This document shows, piece by piece, positions 4,927 to 6,880 of a stretch of DNA of 6,880 nucleotides (its first letter is position 1; each line of letters opens with the position of its first letter). Both the position numbers and the translations under genes were made by a program. The notes beneath the pieces were generated by a model. That model made no database searches and was not told where the DNA came from. It saw only the letters and a list, made by a program, of their open reading frames with translations. This stretch comes from Caulobacteraceae bacterium (GTDB lineage: Bacteria > Pseudomonadota > Alphaproteobacteria > Caulobacterales > Caulobacteraceae), in the NCBI GenBank assembly GCA_947456005.1, contig CANGRP010000141.1, positions 1 through 6,880 on the forward strand, read 5' to 3'.

Positions 4927-5352
4927 ATGATCGAGGTCACCCCGGACATCCTCATCCCCGAGGACGAGATCACCGAGCGCTTCATCCGCGCGGCGGGACC
5001 GGGCGGGCAGAACGTCAACAAGGTCTCCACCGCCGTCGAGCTGCGCTTCGATGTCCGTAAGTCGCCGTCCCTGCCCAATGACGTCGCCGTCCGGCTCATG
5101 AAGCTGGCGGGCCGGCGCCTGACCCAGGACGGGGTGCTGGTGCTCAGCGTCATGACCCACCGGAGCCAGGAACGGAACCGGGCCGAGGCCCTGCAGCGGC
5201 TGGTGGAGCTCATCCGCAAGGCCGCCGAGCCGCCGCCGCCGCCGCGCAAACGCACCCGCCCGACCCTGGCCTCGAAGGTCCGCCGGGTGGAGGGCAAGGT
5301 ACGCCGGGGAGGCGTGAAGTCCCTCCGGGGGAAGGTGCGGGGCGAGGACTGA
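4927..5352 (+). CDS. arfB: Alternative ribosome-rescue factor ArfB (YaeJ/ICT1 type)
   Basis: A codon-independent peptidyl-tRNA hydrolase that releases ribosomes stalled at the ends of broken mRNAs. The 141-residue length is typical of YaeJ. The catalytic domain (about 1-100) opens with IPEDEITERFIRAAGPGGQNVNKVSTAVELRFD, with GGQ at residues 26-28, and lacks the stop-codon-reading domain of RF1. A short Pro-rich linker (EPPPPP, about 101-106) leads to a strongly basic tail (about 107-139, KRTRPTLASKVRRVEGKVRRGGVKSLRGKVR). In the family this tail inserts into the empty mRNA entry channel and senses the missing mRNA. It begins 15 bases after the zur stop with no visible Shine-Dalgarno, so it probably shares the zur transcript. 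Its stop codon lies in the loop of a terminator hairpin. With prfA and prmC it is the third peptide-release gene in the window. Confidence 0.93.
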   Translation: MIEVTPDILIPEDEITERFIRAAGPGGQNVNKVSTAVELRFDVRKSPSLPNDVAVRLMKLAGRRLTQDGVLVLSVMTHRSQERNRAEALQRLVELIRKAAEPPPPPRKRTRPTLASKVRRVEGKVRRGGVKSLRGKVRGED

Positions 5353-5364
5353 GCCTCGCCCCGC
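5337..5364. terminator. Perfect 11-bp hairpin between convergent arfB and clpB
   Basis: GCGGGGCGAGG (5337-5347) pairs perfectly with CCTCGCCCCGC (5354-5364) around a 6-base loop holding most of the arfB stop codon (TGA 5350-5352). Only 19 bases separate the two stops, so a symmetrical hairpin would serve as a bidirectional terminator. No T-run is seen on either strand, so efficiency is uncertain. Confidence 0.65.
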
Positions 5365-5371
5365 CCCTGCG

Positions 5372-6880
<1,509 letters not shown>

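Noticed and set aside
3667..5160. Long minus-strand open frame of 497 codons
   Set aside because: It runs antisense across three well-supported genes (DUF4167, zur, arfB). The 15-bp repeat contains no stops in several frames, which produces long spurious frames. Its Gly/Arg/Ala-rich translation resembles no protein family.

Overview
The window is very GC-rich bacterial chromosome, and every recognisable protein resembles alphaproteobacterial versions. Three spaced motifs have the same layout: TTGnnnn, 14 bp, then GCTAnnnn. This resembles the Caulobacter-type housekeeping promoter (TTGaCgS, 10-14 bp, GCTANAWC). Together with the prfA / prmC / DUF4167 / clpB neighbourhood common in alphaproteobacteria, it points to Caulobacterales (Caulobacter, Phenylobacterium or Brevundimonas-like). 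The genus cannot be fixed by eye.

Layout, left to right. (1) 25-318: a small, complete, beta-rich protein of unknown function with a strong Shine-Dalgarno, followed by back-to-back GC hairpins (317-359). (2) 385-413: a promoter, then a tight plus-strand operon of prfA (RF1, 448-1524), a MOSC-domain protein (1524-2288) and prmC (2285-3154). The genes overlap by 1 and 4 bases. (3) 3155-3389: a gene-free leader with a promoter motif at the end of prmC, a nested inverted repeat and short direct repeats. (4) 3390-4382: a DUF4167 protein whose middle is a 15-unit, charge-balanced R[DE][DE]R[PQ] array. (5) 4429-5352: a Zur-type zinc repressor, probably read from a leaderless mRNA, then arfB, a stop-codon-independent ribosome rescue hydrolase. 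(6) 5337-5364: a perfect 11-bp hairpin between convergent genes. (7) 5372-6880, minus strand: the C-terminal 502 residues of the disaggregase ClpB; its start lies outside the window.

The shared theme is translation termination and protein quality control. RF1 and ArfB both carry the GGQ hydrolysis motif, PrmC methylates the GGQ glutamine of release factors, ArfB frees stalled ribosomes and ClpB dissolves aggregates. Zur and the MOSC protein are the outliers. Most of the window is ordinary core genome, and I see no mobile element, CRISPR array, RNA gene or clearly new defence-type system. The points most worth a second look are the polyampholyte repeat of the DUF4167 protein with its codon-divergent duplication, the structured leader before it, and the zur-arfB pair with a palindrome over its promoter.
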